A DNA stretch of 64,000 nucleotides, from NCBI RefSeq assembly GCF_015687175.1, contig NZ_JADPQG010000005.1:124001-188000 (forward strand). The letters run 5' to 3'. Source of the DNA: Reinekea sp. G2M2-21 (GTDB lineage Bacteria > Pseudomonadota > Gammaproteobacteria > Pseudomonadales > Natronospirillaceae). Shown piece by piece: positions 43,899-53,583 of the stretch. Position 1 is the stretch's first letter, and each line of letters opens with the position of its first letter. A model generated the notes under the pieces. The model was not told the origin of the DNA and did no database searches. It saw only the letters and a list, made by a program, of their open reading frames with translations. The position numbers and the translations under genes are program-made.

Positions 43899-45527
43899 AT
43901 GCGATTATTTAGTTTGTTTTTCGCCATGTTGATGCTTTTCAGTGCCTGTCAGCCAATTAACGTAACGTCCAATGATGGCAACGGTGTAAAGATTGAGATT
44001 CAAGCAAATGCAACTTTACCAACTGAAATAACGCCAGAAACAGTTATTGAAGTTGAGTTTTCGCAGGCCATTCCCGCTGGTACCGATTTAAGCCCATTTT
44101 TTACCATTAGCCCGGCGATCGAAGGTGACCTGGTACTGGCAAGTGACGGTCTTAGCGTGACCTTTACGCCTGAGGTACCGGGTTGGGCACCGGGCGTGAC
44201 CTATCAAATCCGTGTGACCGATCAGGTAGCGTTAGCCACAGGTGATCAATTTGTTGCCGCACAATGGAGCCTGTTGGCCGAAGGCTGGACTGACCCAGCC
44301 GAGCAGTTTGCGACTGGTGGTTCGGTGACCGGTTGGGATTTGGCGACCGATTCAAAGGGTAATGTCTATGTATTGGCCGGTGCCTATGGCACTGAATTTG
44401 ATGGACAGCCACTGGAATACTTTAATCAGGTCTTTATTCAGAAGTTTAAGCCCAGCGGAGAAAAGCTGTGGACGAAACGACTCGATGTGGGCGGCAACGC
44501 CAGCGGACCTAACTTTCACATTAATGGCAACGATGAAATTATTGTCGGACTCACGGTTGAGTTACCTGCTGATGATGCCGATGGACCTTTAACCAATCGG
44601 GCCATGGTTATGGCACTCGACTCGGATGGCAATGCAATGAGTGGCTACCCTTGGAGGCTGCAATCAAGTGATCCGACGAAATGGGTAACGTTAAGCGAGA
44701 TGCGCGTGGCGGACAGTGATGATGTCTATGTGCGTGGGCAGACAATAGGCTCAATCGATGGTAGCCAAACTGGTAACTATTACGTTGCCAAGTTCAACCA
44801 GAATGGCAGCCTAGCCTGGGTAAATCAGTTCGGTGGACCCACGCCAGGTATGAGACCTATACAGATGGTCCTGGATGTCGATGGTAATGCCTTTTTGGTG
44901 TTAAACGGTGAAGGGGATTTTGAAGGTACGACGCACACATGGGCTTGCGAAAGTTTCTGCCAAAGCGGAGCGATAATGAAAATAACCGCGCAGGGTGATA
45001 TCGATTGGATAGAACGCTTTGGACAAGACCATGTGAATGTGTGGTCGGATGCAATCACCTTAAATGCACAGGGTGAAATCCTGGGTGGGTTTGAGGTTTA
45101 CCTGACCCCAGAGAACACAAAGCCGGACAATACGACTTTGAACGGAGCAACTCTACCAACCAAGAATGGCATGGCGATGGTGCGTTTCGACACCAATGGC
45201 AACCACCTCAGTACCCAGCCTCACGGTAATGCATTTGATGGTGGCAACTGGCCAACTGATCTGCTGTTGACAGACGAAGGCACCTTGCTGGGTACTGGCA
45301 CCTATGCTGGCAGTACCTGGGAATATGAAGGCTGGTTAGCAGAGTGGGACGCGCAAGGAGTACTCATCTCCGAGCGCGCGTTTCCGGGCACTAGTGCAGA
45401 TGGACTCGAACTTTGGGCGTTGACCATCGACCCTTGGGGCAATGTGTTTGTCTCCGGCGTACAAAACTACGGTGCAGACAACAATTGGGAATCCGGTTTG
45501 GTCGTCAAAAAACTCAGCTTCGACTGA
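43899..45527 (+). CDS. Lipoprotein with an Ig-like domain and beta-propeller repeats
   Basis: A 542-residue lipoprotein: MRLFSLFFAMLMLFSAC with a lipobox ahead of Cys17. Residues 30-120 look like a bacterial Ig-like (Big_5-type) domain: TPETVIEVEFSQAIPAGTD, ending VTYQIRVTD. From about 145 onward, repeated units such as DSKGNVYVLAG and DVDGNAFLVLNG resemble SBBP-type beta-propeller blades. AGGAG precedes the ATG by five bases. It shares the upstream TCTGCA direct repeat with the two giant genes, so it probably belongs to the same surface programme. The ligand is unknown. Confidence 0.72.
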   Translation: MRLFSLFFAMLMLFSACQPINVTSNDGNGVKIEIQANATLPTEITPETVIEVEFSQAIPAGTDLSPFFTISPAIEGDLVLASDGLSVTFTPEVPGWAPGVTYQIRVTDQVALATGDQFVAAQWSLLAEGWTDPAEQFATGGSVTGWDLATDSKGNVYVLAGAYGTEFDGQPLEYFNQVFIQKFKPSGEKLWTKRLDVGGNASGPNFHINGNDEIIVGLTVELPADDADGPLTNRAMVMALDSDGNAMSGYPWRLQSSDPTKWVTLSEMRVADSDDVYVRGQTIGSIDGSQTGNYYVAKFNQNGSLAWVNQFGGPTPGMRPIQMVLDVDGNAFLVLNGEGDFEGTTHTWACESFCQSGAIMKITAQGDIDWIERFGQDHVNVWSDAITLNAQGEILGGFEVYLTPENTKPDNTTLNGATLPTKNGMAMVRFDTNGNHLSTQPHGNAFDGGNWPTDLLLTDEGTLLGTGTYAGSTWEYEGWLAEWDAQGVLISERAFPGTSADGLELWALTIDPWGNVFVSGVQNYGADNNWESGLVVKKLSFD

Positions 45528-46199
45528 TCACAGCGCCTCGTAGACATAACCGGCGCCATACACGGACCGAATGGGCTCGCTCGGCAAATTCAGCTGAGCG
45601 AGCTTTTTACGTAAGTTGCGCACATGGGAGTCGATGGTGCGGTCGCTGACATCTCTGAAATCCTGATACACCAGATCGAGAATCTGCGCGCGTGCGTAGA
45701 TGCGGCCCGGGTGCTTATAGAGCAACTGAAAAAGATTGAATTCTATTTGTGTCAGTTCAATACGCGCACTCTGATAAACAACGGCGTAGCTACCTTCCAC
45801 CAATTGCAGCGCGGGAGCGTCCTGAACAACGCGACGGTCCAGTCGGCGCACGGCCGCATTGACTCGCGCCACCAATTCTTTGGTGCTGAACGGTTTACAC
45901 ACGTAATCATCGGCACCGGCGTCCAGCCCAAGCAGGCGGTCGACTTCCTGTACTTTGGCCGTAGTCATAATAATCGGCACATCACTGAATTGCCGGATCT
46001 CTTGGCAGACGGTTAAACCATCTTTGCCGGGCAGCATTAAATCCAGAATGATTACGCTGGGCTCATTGGCTTTTACCCAGTCTGTCACCCCCAGGCCCTC
46101 GGCAAACCAATGGGTCTGGTAGCCCTGCGCCTGCAGATAGGCTTGCGTCACCTCAGCAATATCACGTTCGTCTTCTACTATTAAAATCGTATGGCTCAT
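45528..46199 (-). CDS. OmpR-family response regulator
   Basis: A 223-residue DNA-binding response regulator. The receiver has E9/D10 and phospho-acceptor D53 (IILDLMLPGKDG), T80-region MTTAK and K102-region CKPF. The C-terminal winged helix ends RTIDSHVRNLRKKLAQLNL..IRSVYGAGYVYE, as in BaeR/OmpR proteins. It diverges from the kinase gene at 46280 across 80 bases and is convergent with the lipoprotein gene (no gap). Because OmpR-type proteins bind direct repeats with about 11-base period, it is a candidate for the TCTGCA sites nearby (inference). Upstream starts (46226, 46259) are possible. Confidence 0.85.
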   Translation of the reverse strand: MSHTILIVEDERDIAEVTQAYLQAQGYQTHWFAEGLGVTDWVKANEPSVIILDLMLPGKDGLTVCQEIRQFSDVPIIMTTAKVQEVDRLLGLDAGADDYVCKPFSTKELVARVNAAVRRLDRRVVQDAPALQLVEGSYAVVYQSARIELTQIEFNLFQLLYKHPGRIYARAQILDLVYQDFRDVSDRTIDSHVRNLRKKLAQLNLPSEPIRSVYGAGYVYEAL

Positions 46200-46279
46200 T
46201 GGCTGTTCGTTCGTTGCGTTGTTCATTAAACTGCGTTGAATCGGATAGTTGTTTTGCATTGAAATATCAGCGAGTCATT

Positions 46280-48004
46280 ATGTCATTCGAACTCACGTTT
46301 CACCCTATTATTCTGCCTTTTTTGGCGGCTTTTTTCATTTCCATGGCGTTAACGGTTTATGCGTTCCGCATCCGCAACAACGTCACCGTACGCATGTTTG
46401 CCTGGTATGCGGCCGCCATCACCGTTTGGGAACTGACGTCTGTTTTTGAAATAGCGAGTGTCGAGCATGACGCCAAGCTGTTCTGGACCAGCGTGAAATA
46501 CCTTGGCGCCGCCTCGGCCCCTGTCCTGGGCGTGTTGCTGTCGCTGTCAGCTACGCGCAAGTCTCACTGGCTGCAAAAACGCTGGTTTGTGACGGCGCTG
46601 TGGTTCTGGGGAATTGCCACCATGCTCGTGGTTTGGACCAACGATTGGCACCACTGGTATTGGACCCGCACCTACTTAAGCGACGATGCTTTCGACATCA
46701 ACACCGAAAAGGGCTGGTGGTTTGGCATCTATGCGGCGGGCATGTACGTGTCCATTACCGTCAGCACGGTGATGTACTTAAGTTATGTGCGCAAGGCGCC
46801 AGGGCTGTATAAAAAACAGGCGTACTGGTTTGCCATTGGCGGTTTTCTGCCACTCGGATTCCGGCTGTTATCGGATTTTTTCGGCGTCGTCATCATGAGA
46901 GGAGCGGATCAGGTCGTCTTTTTGATGCTGTTTACCGTCAGTTTCTACGGTGTAGCGCTGTTTCGCTATAACGCCTTCCGGTTGATTCCGGTGGCGTATG
47001 ACCAGATCGTGCATCAATTGGAATCGCCGGTGCTGGTGTACGATCAACAGCATCATTTTCTCGACGCGAATCAATCTGCCTTGAACCTGTTCCGGGTGTC
47101 GCTGACCGACAGCATTGGCAAAGACATCAAAGAGCTGACGCAGGTGGAGGATTGGTCTGCCTATGAAGGCCGCGAGTGGTGGCACACCGAAGGGGAAATG
47201 CCGCGTTGTTTTCAGGTGACGCGCTCAGAACTACGTGATGGTATTCAACTGTTGGGTTATGCCTTGCTGCTGACAGACATCAGCCGTTTGAAAGAAACGG
47301 AGGCCCGTTTGGAGGCGTTAAACCGGGAAAAACAACAGATGACCGCTGATCTGGCCCACGATTTACGTACCCCAATTCAGATCGTCAGCGGATATCTGGA
47401 AGCGATGAACGATGGCATGATGGCACCAACGTCAGACCGCTATCAATCCATGCAGCGGCAGATGGGCAATCTGTCCAAGCTGGTGACCGACATTATGGTG
47501 TTGGCCAAAAGCGATGCCGGGGATCTGCAGTTGTCACCAGAGACCATAAACATGGCCGATCTGTTGCAATCCGTTGCTGCGGATTTTCAGTCGGCTGCGC
47601 AGGCCAAACAGATCGATTTAGACGTCACAACCGCGTCGGCGCTACCGGAAATCACCGTCGATGTCGGCCGTATTGAACAGGTTTTACAGAATTTGCTACG
47701 CAATGCGATTACCCATACGCCAGCCGGTGGTTCGATTCGCCTCGCCTGTGAGCGGAGGGACGGTGCGATGCTGGAGTGCACGGTCGCTGATTCGGGCGTC
47801 GGCCTGTTGCCAGAGCATTTAACCTTGGTCTTCGATCGGGCGTTTCGGGTCAGTGCAGACCGGTCCACCGAGCAGTGCAGCAATGGTCTGGGTTTGGCCA
47901 TTTGTAAAAGCTTGGTGGAAGCGCACAAAGGGGAGATTGGCGTGCGCAGCGACGGTATCAACCGGGGCGCAACATTTTGGTTCCGTTTGCCGACGTCCGC
48001 CTAG
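46280..48004 (+). CDS. Sensor histidine kinase with a seven-helix N-terminal domain
   Basis: A 574-residue membrane kinase. Residues 1-220 hold seven hydrophobic helices in the histidine-kinase 7TM style (FELTFHPIILPFLAAFFISMAL onward). A PAS-like domain follows (LVYDQQHHFLDANQSALNLFRVS). The phospho-accepting His is in LAHDLRTPIQIVSGYLE; ATPase motifs are LLRNAITHTPAGG, VADSGVGLL and SNGLGLAICKSLVEAHKG. ATG 46280 is chosen because the first helix starts there. It diverges from the OmpR-family regulator and is its likely partner. The signal is unknown. Confidence 0.85.
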   Translation: MSFELTFHPIILPFLAAFFISMALTVYAFRIRNNVTVRMFAWYAAAITVWELTSVFEIASVEHDAKLFWTSVKYLGAASAPVLGVLLSLSATRKSHWLQKRWFVTALWFWGIATMLVVWTNDWHHWYWTRTYLSDDAFDINTEKGWWFGIYAAGMYVSITVSTVMYLSYVRKAPGLYKKQAYWFAIGGFLPLGFRLLSDFFGVVIMRGADQVVFLMLFTVSFYGVALFRYNAFRLIPVAYDQIVHQLESPVLVYDQQHHFLDANQSALNLFRVSLTDSIGKDIKELTQVEDWSAYEGREWWHTEGEMPRCFQVTRSELRDGIQLLGYALLLTDISRLKETEARLEALNREKQQMTADLAHDLRTPIQIVSGYLEAMNDGMMAPTSDRYQSMQRQMGNLSKLVTDIMVLAKSDAGDLQLSPETINMADLLQSVAADFQSAAQAKQIDLDVTTASALPEITVDVGRIEQVLQNLLRNAITHTPAGGSIRLACERRDGAMLECTVADSGVGLLPEHLTLVFDRAFRVSADRSTEQCSNGLGLAICKSLVEAHKGEIGVRSDGINRGATFWFRLPTSA

Positions 48005-48057
48005 CCCCAGTTGTTCCGTATTGAAATGGGCTTAGCTGATGAGATCGGTGCAACGGA

Positions 48058-49398
48058 TCAGTATTGCACCGGTTCCGCGGCATCTTCATCTTCTTCTTCG
48101 GTTAACGGGTTGATCAGCCGTTCTTTGGGAAACACGCAACTGAAGGTTGAGCCTTTGTTTTTCGTGGAGCTGATGTCCAGCCGGGCATTGTGGTGTTGCA
48201 GTGCGTGCTTGACAATGGCTAATCCCAGCCCGGTACCACCGGTATCGGAAGAGCGACCCGGGTCGGCACGGTAAAAGCGTTCGGTTAATCGCGGAATGTG
48301 GTGTTGATCAATGCCTTGGCCTTCATCCGAGACACTGAGTACAGCGCCAGACAGGGTGGCTGCCCAAGTCAGAGTAATCTTGCTGCCCGCCGGGCTGTAA
48401 TGCACAGCATTAAATACCAGGTTATTCACCGCTGAACGGATTTCACCCGGCTTCCCTTTCAGGTTCAGCGCCGTCTGGCATTGAATCTCAAATTCATGTT
48501 CGCGTTCCGCGGAAAGCGCCACGGCGTCGTCAGCGACCTGCTGTAAAAACTCAGACATCACAATTTCCGTGCCTTCAAAACTGCCGTTGGCAGAGTCGAG
48601 CCGCGTCAGCATCAATAGATCATTGACCAGATTGTTCATTCGTTTGGTCTGGTTGTTCATGCTGGTTAATGATTTGATCATGCCAGGGTTCAGGTCTTCG
48701 GAATATTCGAGAATGTTTTCCAGATGACCGGTTAAAACCGTCAGCGGTGTTTTCAACTCGTGTGACGCGTTGGCTACGAAGTCCTGCCGCATTTGCTCCA
48801 ACTGCTTCAGTCGACTGACATCGCGCAATAATAACAATCGTTCACCTTTGCCAAACACCGTCATGGCAATTTGCATGTGCTTGCCCTGGTGGGCCGGGTT
48901 ATCGAGCGTGATCGGTTCGTTGTGCTTGCTTTTGTTGTAAAACTGCACGAATTTCGGTTCTCGCACCAGGTTCGTCAGTAGCTGCCCGGTGTCTTCTTTG
49001 CGCAGCCGGAGCAAGTCTTTTGCTGCGCTGTTCCACCATTGAATGCTGCCATCGTTGTCCAGCAGAATAATGCCGTCGTTTAGTGCTTCGGTGGATGAGC
49101 GAATGCGTTTGACGATGTCGCGGTAATTGCGGATCTGTTTGCGATGATCGCGCTGAACCCGGTACAGATGATCAAACACAACCCCCCAAAGGCCGACTGC
49201 TTCCGGTGGCGTTTTTTTTGCACCGGCAATGAGCCAGGCAATCAGGCGATGCTGTTGATAGAGAATCCAGATGAGGTAGCCAATGGCCGCAACGGCGACA
49301 AATACCCAGGGGCGACCGAAAAACCAGCCAACCGCAAAGATAATCAGAAGATAAACAGTCAGCTGTTGATAATGGCTACGGCGTAGATCGCGAATCAT
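48058..49398 (-). CDS. phoR: Phosphate regulon sensor kinase PhoR
   Basis: A 446-residue kinase with two N-terminal membrane helices (about residues 12-50), a PAS domain (LNDGIILLDNDGSIQWWNSAAKDLL), a HisKA box (VANASHELKTPLTVLTGHLENI) and HATPase motifs (NNLVFNAVHYSP, SDEGQGID, TGGTGLGLAIVKHAL). Its ATG overlaps the phoB stop (ATGA), so they are coupled. PhoR phosphorylates PhoB in low phosphate and is held inactive via Pst/PhoU, which are encoded at 1-1937. The last 20 residues are acidic (EEEDEDAAEP). Confidence 0.93.
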   Translation of the reverse strand: MIRDLRRSHYQQLTVYLLIIFAVGWFFGRPWVFVAVAAIGYLIWILYQQHRLIAWLIAGAKKTPPEAVGLWGVVFDHLYRVQRDHRKQIRNYRDIVKRIRSSTEALNDGIILLDNDGSIQWWNSAAKDLLRLRKEDTGQLLTNLVREPKFVQFYNKSKHNEPITLDNPAHQGKHMQIAMTVFGKGERLLLLRDVSRLKQLEQMRQDFVANASHELKTPLTVLTGHLENILEYSEDLNPGMIKSLTSMNNQTKRMNNLVNDLLMLTRLDSANGSFEGTEIVMSEFLQQVADDAVALSAEREHEFEIQCQTALNLKGKPGEIRSAVNNLVFNAVHYSPAGSKITLTWAATLSGAVLSVSDEGQGIDQHHIPRLTERFYRADPGRSSDTGGTGLGLAIVKHALQHHNARLDISSTKNKGSTFSCVFPKERLINPLTEEEDEDAAEPVQY

Positions 49399-50102
49399 GA
49401 ATTGTCCGTTTCAACTTCCTTCGTGGAGAAACGATAACCGGTTCCCCTGACCGTTTGAATCAGCGACTTGAATTCATCGCCCAATGCTTTGCGCAGGCGA
49501 CGAATATGGACATCGACCGTTCGTTCGTCAACATAAACGTTGCCACCCCAAACCTGATCCAATAACTGGCTGCGGGTATAGGCACGTTCTGCGTGGCTCA
49601 TAAAAAACTGCAACAGCCGGAACTCTGTAGGCCCCATGGTCAGCTCATCGCCGTGTGCCGTCACGCGGTGTGAATTTGGGTCCAGTTTCAAGCCATTCAC
49701 TTCAATCGGGGCGTCGATGCCTGCTGGAGTGGATCGTCGTAGTACCGCTTTCAGGCGCGCCACTAGTTCACGGGGTGAAAAGGGTTTGGTGATGTAGTCG
49801 TCAGCGCCGGCTTCGAGCCCGGAAATTTTGTGGTCTTCTTCACCTTTGGCGGTGAGCATGATAATGGGGATTTCGGCGGTCAGCGGGTCACGTTTTAAAC
49901 GACGCGCTAGTTCAACACCACTGACGTTGGGCATCATCCAGTCGAGCAGGATGAGGTCAGGTTTCTGGTCGACCACCAGACTATGAGCGTCGGTGGCGTT
50001 GCCTGCTTCGATGGTGCGATAGCCAGCCATTTCCAATGCGGCGGCGATGACTTCGCGGATGGCCGATTCATCGTCGACAATCAATATGCTGCGGGTAGAC
50101 AT
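49395..50102 (-). CDS. phoB: Phosphate regulon response regulator PhoB
   Basis: A 235-residue OmpR-family activator of phosphate-starvation genes. The receiver has the acidic pair in IVDDES, phospho-acceptor D in LILLDWMMP and K in ITKPFSPREL; the winged-helix output ends VDVHIRRLRKAL..LIQTVRGTGYRFS. The length and sequence are typical. A Pho-box-like sequence at 50174-50191 suggests autoregulation. Overlaps phoR by four bases. Confidence 0.94.
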   Translation of the reverse strand: MSTRSILIVDDESAIREVIAAALEMAGYRTIEAGNATDAHSLVVDQKPDLILLDWMMPNVSGVELARRLKRDPLTAEIPIIMLTAKGEEDHKISGLEAGADDYITKPFSPRELVARLKAVLRRSTPAGIDAPIEVNGLKLDPNSHRVTAHGDELTMGPTEFRLLQFFMSHAERAYTRSQLLDQVWGGNVYVDERTVDVHIRRLRKALGDEFKSLIQTVRGTGYRFSTKEVETDNS

Positions 50103-50173
50103 AGTGCAATACCGTGGTTACGTTTAGAGTCGTATGGCCATTTAACGAAGCTTTGATGACAAAAGTGTTACAG

Positions 50174-50191
50174 ATGTCACGAGAATGTCAA
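50174..50191 (-). promoter_or_regulatory. Pho box upstream of phoB
   Basis: Minus strand TTGACAT-TCTC-GTGACAT: two 7-base repeats spaced by four, close to the CTGTCAT-N4-CTGTCAT consensus, with a weaker third and fourth repeat after it (AACACTT, TTGTCAT). About 75 bases before the phoB ATG. Confidence 0.65.
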
Positions 50192-50258
50192 AAAGTTAGG
50201 ATTTAGCCGTTCGTTTTGACTCGGATTCTCGCTTGTTTCGGGTATCTGTCCGGAATCG

Positions 50259-51116
50259 TCATCCGATATATTCTAAAACCACCGCGCCAAACAGCGCCAA
50301 ACCGACCCAGTGGTTGTTCAAAAATGCCTTAAAGCAGGCATCACGATCTCGCTCGCGTATCAACCATTGTTGATAACCGAACAGCCCGGCAACCACGGCC
50401 ATCGCCAACCACCAAAACACGCCCAGCTCCGCTTTTACGCCAATCACCAGCCAGGTCAACCAAGCCAGGATTTGCAACAGGCCGACCATGAGACGGTCCG
50501 ATTCGCCAAACAGGATGGCTGTGGAACGGACACCGATTTTCAGGTCATCGTCCCGGTCAACCATGGCATAGAGGGTGTCATACACCACCGTCCAGATCAC
50601 CGTGGCGCTGAACAGCAACCAGGTCAAATCCTGCAATGGCACACTAAGAGCGGTGTAAGCCATCGGGATCGCCCACGCAAACGCCGCACCCAATACCACT
50701 TGAGGCAGATAGGTAAAGCGCTTCATAAAGGGGTAGCTGGAGGCCAGTGCCGCGGCGATGAAGGATAATTTGACCGTTAACGGATTGGTGAACAACACAA
50801 GAATAAAAGACAGCACGATAAGCGATGAAAACAGCGTGATGGCTTCCTTTTCCGACACAAGACCAACAGCCAGCGGCCGGTTCAGGGTACGTTTTACGTG
50901 ACCGTCGATCTTACGGTCGGCGTAATCGTTGATGACACATCCGGCCGAGCGCATAAAAACCACACCCGCGACGAAAATAAAAAGGGTTTTCAGATCCGGA
51001 AAGCCTTCGGCGGCCAGCCACAATGCCATTACGGTTGGCCACAGCAACAGATAAATGCCAATCGGACGATCGAGGCGGGTCAGTTTAATATAATGTGGTA
51101 AGGCGTTTGTATTCAT
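50259..51116 (-). CDS. ubiA: 4-hydroxybenzoate polyprenyltransferase UbiA
   Basis: A 285-residue inner-membrane enzyme that attaches the polyprenyl chain to 4-hydroxybenzoate in ubiquinone synthesis. The first Asp-rich motif NDYADRKIDGHVKRT and the second DTLYAMVDRDDDLKIG bind the diphosphate through Mg; several membrane helices lie around them. The start MNTNALPHYIKLTRLDRPIGIYLLL is typical. It overlaps ubiC by 32 bases, so the two steps are made together. Confidence 0.94.
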   Translation of the reverse strand: MNTNALPHYIKLTRLDRPIGIYLLLWPTVMALWLAAEGFPDLKTLFIFVAGVVFMRSAGCVINDYADRKIDGHVKRTLNRPLAVGLVSEKEAITLFSSLIVLSFILVLFTNPLTVKLSFIAAALASSYPFMKRFTYLPQVVLGAAFAWAIPMAYTALSVPLQDLTWLLFSATVIWTVVYDTLYAMVDRDDDLKIGVRSTAILFGESDRLMVGLLQILAWLTWLVIGVKAELGVFWWLAMAVVAGLFGYQQWLIRERDRDACFKAFLNNHWVGLALFGAVVLEYIG

Positions 51117-51621
51117 GTTCTATCAAATCGGGTAAAAAGAATTCGGTGACCAGCAAGGGTTGTCGGTGCAACAGGTAGCGAGCGCGTCGACCCCAGCCCA
51201 CTTCCGTCTCGCAGGCTTGTAGATGGTCCTTTTCGACGCCCGGTGTGGAAAACAGCAACTCACCTAAGGGCTTGTTTTCCAAGTGAGTCAGCTGGCCCAG
51301 TCCATGCCGTAGACTGGTCTCCGGGACCAGTGTATGAGCGGCGACCCAGGGCGTGTTGCCATGCTTCAGCAAAACTTTGCGGGAAAAGTAGCCTCGTGCA
51401 CCAGCCCGGTGTTCCAGGCCGTCGATGGGCAATGACACAATGATGTGTTCTTGAGCCAGAACCTCAACCGAGAACTGATCCGAACGTTCCCGCAAGGCCT
51501 TGGTCAGGCTTCCGGGCAAGTGTATCCAGGGGCGATAGGCATCGGGTATGGTCGACCGGATCTGCGCGATCGGGTGCCAGCGATGCAGACGGGTATCTGG
51601 GTCTTGGATCAGTCGGGTCAC
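51085..51621 (-). CDS. ubiC: Chorismate pyruvate-lyase UbiC
   Basis: A 178-residue cytoplasmic enzyme that converts chorismate to 4-hydroxybenzoate and pyruvate, the first committed step to ubiquinone. Family blocks seen: PWIHLPGSLTKALRE near the start, ARGYFSRKVLLKHGNTPWVAAHTLVP in the middle, and the C-terminal LVTEFFLPDLIE. Forms an operon with ubiA by a 32-base overlap. Confidence 0.9.
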   Translation of the reverse strand: MTRLIQDPDTRLHRWHPIAQIRSTIPDAYRPWIHLPGSLTKALRERSDQFSVEVLAQEHIIVSLPIDGLEHRAGARGYFSRKVLLKHGNTPWVAAHTLVPETSLRHGLGQLTHLENKPLGELLFSTPGVEKDHLQACETEVGWGRRARYLLHRQPLLVTEFFLPDLIEHEYKRLTTLY

Positions 51622-51873
51622 GGTAATATAGACGTCATAATGTGGCGCCAGTTTAACGCGCGAGCCTCAGTCGACTCCAGTCAAAAACCGGTTAAGGCCA
51701 TTTTTTCTGAAAATATAGGTGGATTTGGAAGAAAGTCGACCAGTTTTTGACCGATGGGGCTTGGCAAACCCCTTAAGAGGTGGTTAATCTAGGGTTCATC
51801 ATTACCGCTGCATCTGGATAGGTGAAAAGCCGGTATACGATTAATAAAAATAATGATTGTGAAGGAAGTTGCC

Positions 51874-52146
51874 ATGCGAAAACCTGAATTAGCGGCTGCG
51901 ATTGCTGAACGTGCCGATTTAACCAAAGACAAGGCTGGCGAAGTGCTCAACGTCTTGTTAGATCAGATTACCCAAACCGTTGCGAAGAAAGAGTCTGTTA
52001 CCCTGGTGGGTTTCGGAACTTTTGAAGCACGCTCACGTGCCAAGCGTAAGGGCAAAAACCCTCAGACGGGTGCTGAAATCGAAATCCCAGCAAGCAATAC
52101 TGTTGCTTTCAAAGCGGGCAAAGCGTTGAAAGATGCTGTGAACTGA
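51874..52146 (+). CDS. HU-family DNA-binding protein
   Basis: A 90-residue nucleoid protein with the HU/IHF signature GFGTFEARSRAKRKGKNPQTG and the C-terminal VAFKAGKALKDAVN. It bends and packages DNA as a dimer. GAAGGAAG stands six bases before ATG 51874; an in-frame ATG seven codons upstream is less likely. In Pseudomonas an HU gene also lies in the ubiC-ubiA-phoBR neighbourhood, so the placement is probably ancestral. A terminator follows. Confidence 0.92.
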   Translation: MRKPELAAAIAERADLTKDKAGEVLNVLLDQITQTVAKKESVTLVGFGTFEARSRAKRKGKNPQTGAEIEIPASNTVAFKAGKALKDAVN

Positions 52147-52173
52147 ACGTGACATTATTAGTTCTGTAAGGAA

Positions 52174-52197
52174 AAGAGGCGTTGGCCTCTTTTTTTT
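52174..52197 (+). terminator. Terminator after the HU gene
   Basis: AAGAGGC-GTTG-GCCTCTT hairpin followed by a run of T residues. Confidence 0.88.
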
Positions 52198-52216
52198 CGC
52201 TTGCCGAAAAGGGGGC

Positions 52217-52815
52217 TTTTCAATAGGGCAGTCTTAAGCGCATCTGCTTTGTATCTGCTTTGCATCTGTGGCATTAGCATCATTCGGTGACTTGGTTTTC
52301 CTGTGATGTTTTCGCCGTCAAGGACCGTCATTTTCAGCTCATTTATTAGAGCATCGCTGCTTGATCTGCCTGTGAGACATCAATGGTTTCGCGTGGTCGT
52401 TTGAAAGGCGGTAAAAAAACGTATGAATCACTTTCTTGATAGACATTTGTGCATTCGATTTCTGTCACGCCCAACTTTTTGACTAACCAGTCGAATACCA
52501 TTGCCGACATTGGTGTAAATAACTGTTCTGTCGTATCTGCTTTGGCTGATTTAATTGGCACGTCGCAACGGATCCAAGGGCATGGATGCCCTTGGGAGCG
52601 CCGCGCGTGCAGGGAAGCACGCTCAAGCGACCGTTCGAAGTACGTGGCAATTGAGGAAGAGCACCAAAGCGGGCGACAAAAGGGGGTGCAAGGGGAACTC
52701 CCCTTGGAAAGAAAAATTCAAAGTAAAGCTATGTCATTGCATGAAGCAAATGCCAAAAAAATAAACCGGCTCAGCTTAAGTAAGTATCTTTCGGGCTGCC
52801 CCTTTGAAAAAAACT
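52217..52815 (-). repeat. Hairpin-rich repeat family, copy D
   Basis: Same orientation as copies B and C but more diverged in its first half. Shared blocks: GCGTGGTCGTTTGAAAGGCGG (20 bases from CGTGG, 52392), AAGGGCATGGATGCCCTT (52567), CGCGCGTGCAGGGA, CAAAGCGGGCGACAAA and the end GCTTAAGTAAGTAT. The TTCAAGCA hairpin of the other copies is lost. The remaining gap to 52990 holds no supported gene. Confidence 0.8.
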
Positions 52816-52990
52816 TCCGAAATCGTCTTTCGAGAAGAACCCAACCCCAATGACCAGAACGGATGGTTGTTTTTCGCCAACAAACGCTCAGCTGACTCAT
52901 GTCGCAATGGCTAACGAGTATTAACCCGATGAATAGCAGCTATTGCTGTACATCTGTCCTTTTTTCGTCATAATTCAAACAACTGTTTGA

Positions 52991-53374
52991 ATGGAAAGCC
53001 AGAATATGAAATTAAGAGTCCTGTTATGGTTAATGGCCGTGATGTACAAACGCTCGGTGCGCCGTAATGAATCGATGCGGGATTACCTGCAGAATGTAGA
53101 AAAAACCATTCAATTTGCTACCGATGAACGCAATGTAACCCGGTTTCTGAAATTCCGGGATCAGCAAGTGTCCAGTGCTGCGAAAGAAGTCGACGATGCG
53201 GATATGACCATTCGCTTTGCGAATGCCAAAAACGGTTTTCAGGTGTTGTGGGCCATGGCCAGTGGCAAAGACAAAAACGCGTTTATGCGTGCCGTACAGG
53301 ACAAAAAGGTCGTGGTTGAAGGTGACGTCATGTTGCTGATGTGGTTCCAGAAATCGCTTAAATACATTCGCTGA
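52991..53374 (+). CDS. SCP2-like small protein
   Basis: A 127-residue protein. The C-terminal part (VDDADMTIRFANAKNGFQVLWAMASGKDKNAFMRAVQDKKVVVEGD) resembles the lipid-binding SCP2 fold, with the characteristic KK-x-x-x-EGD turn before the last helix. The N-terminus is basic with a hydrophobic stretch (LRVLLWLMAVMY). Proteins of this kind may bind lipid or quinone-type molecules. An alternative ATG lies five codons in (53006) with GGAAAG before it. Single-gene unit. Confidence 0.6.
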   Translation: MESQNMKLRVLLWLMAVMYKRSVRRNESMRDYLQNVEKTIQFATDERNVTRFLKFRDQQVSSAAKEVDDADMTIRFANAKNGFQVLWAMASGKDKNAFMRAVQDKKVVVEGDVMLLMWFQKSLKYIR

Positions 53375-53583
53375 TTACCCACACCCGTTTAAAGACCGGT
53401 TGCCATTGTTTTGGGCTTTCCGGTCCCGTTCCGTAATTATTGACGCAAGAGTCTTGCGTTCACAGCCATTCCCCGCGAATATGCCCCCGTTTTGCCTTAG
53501 AGTCACGGCGGTGCCCGGTTAACCATGACTGGCGCCCGCTGAAATGAGTTCTAAGCTGTTAATGGGTTAAGTGAGGGAAAGGT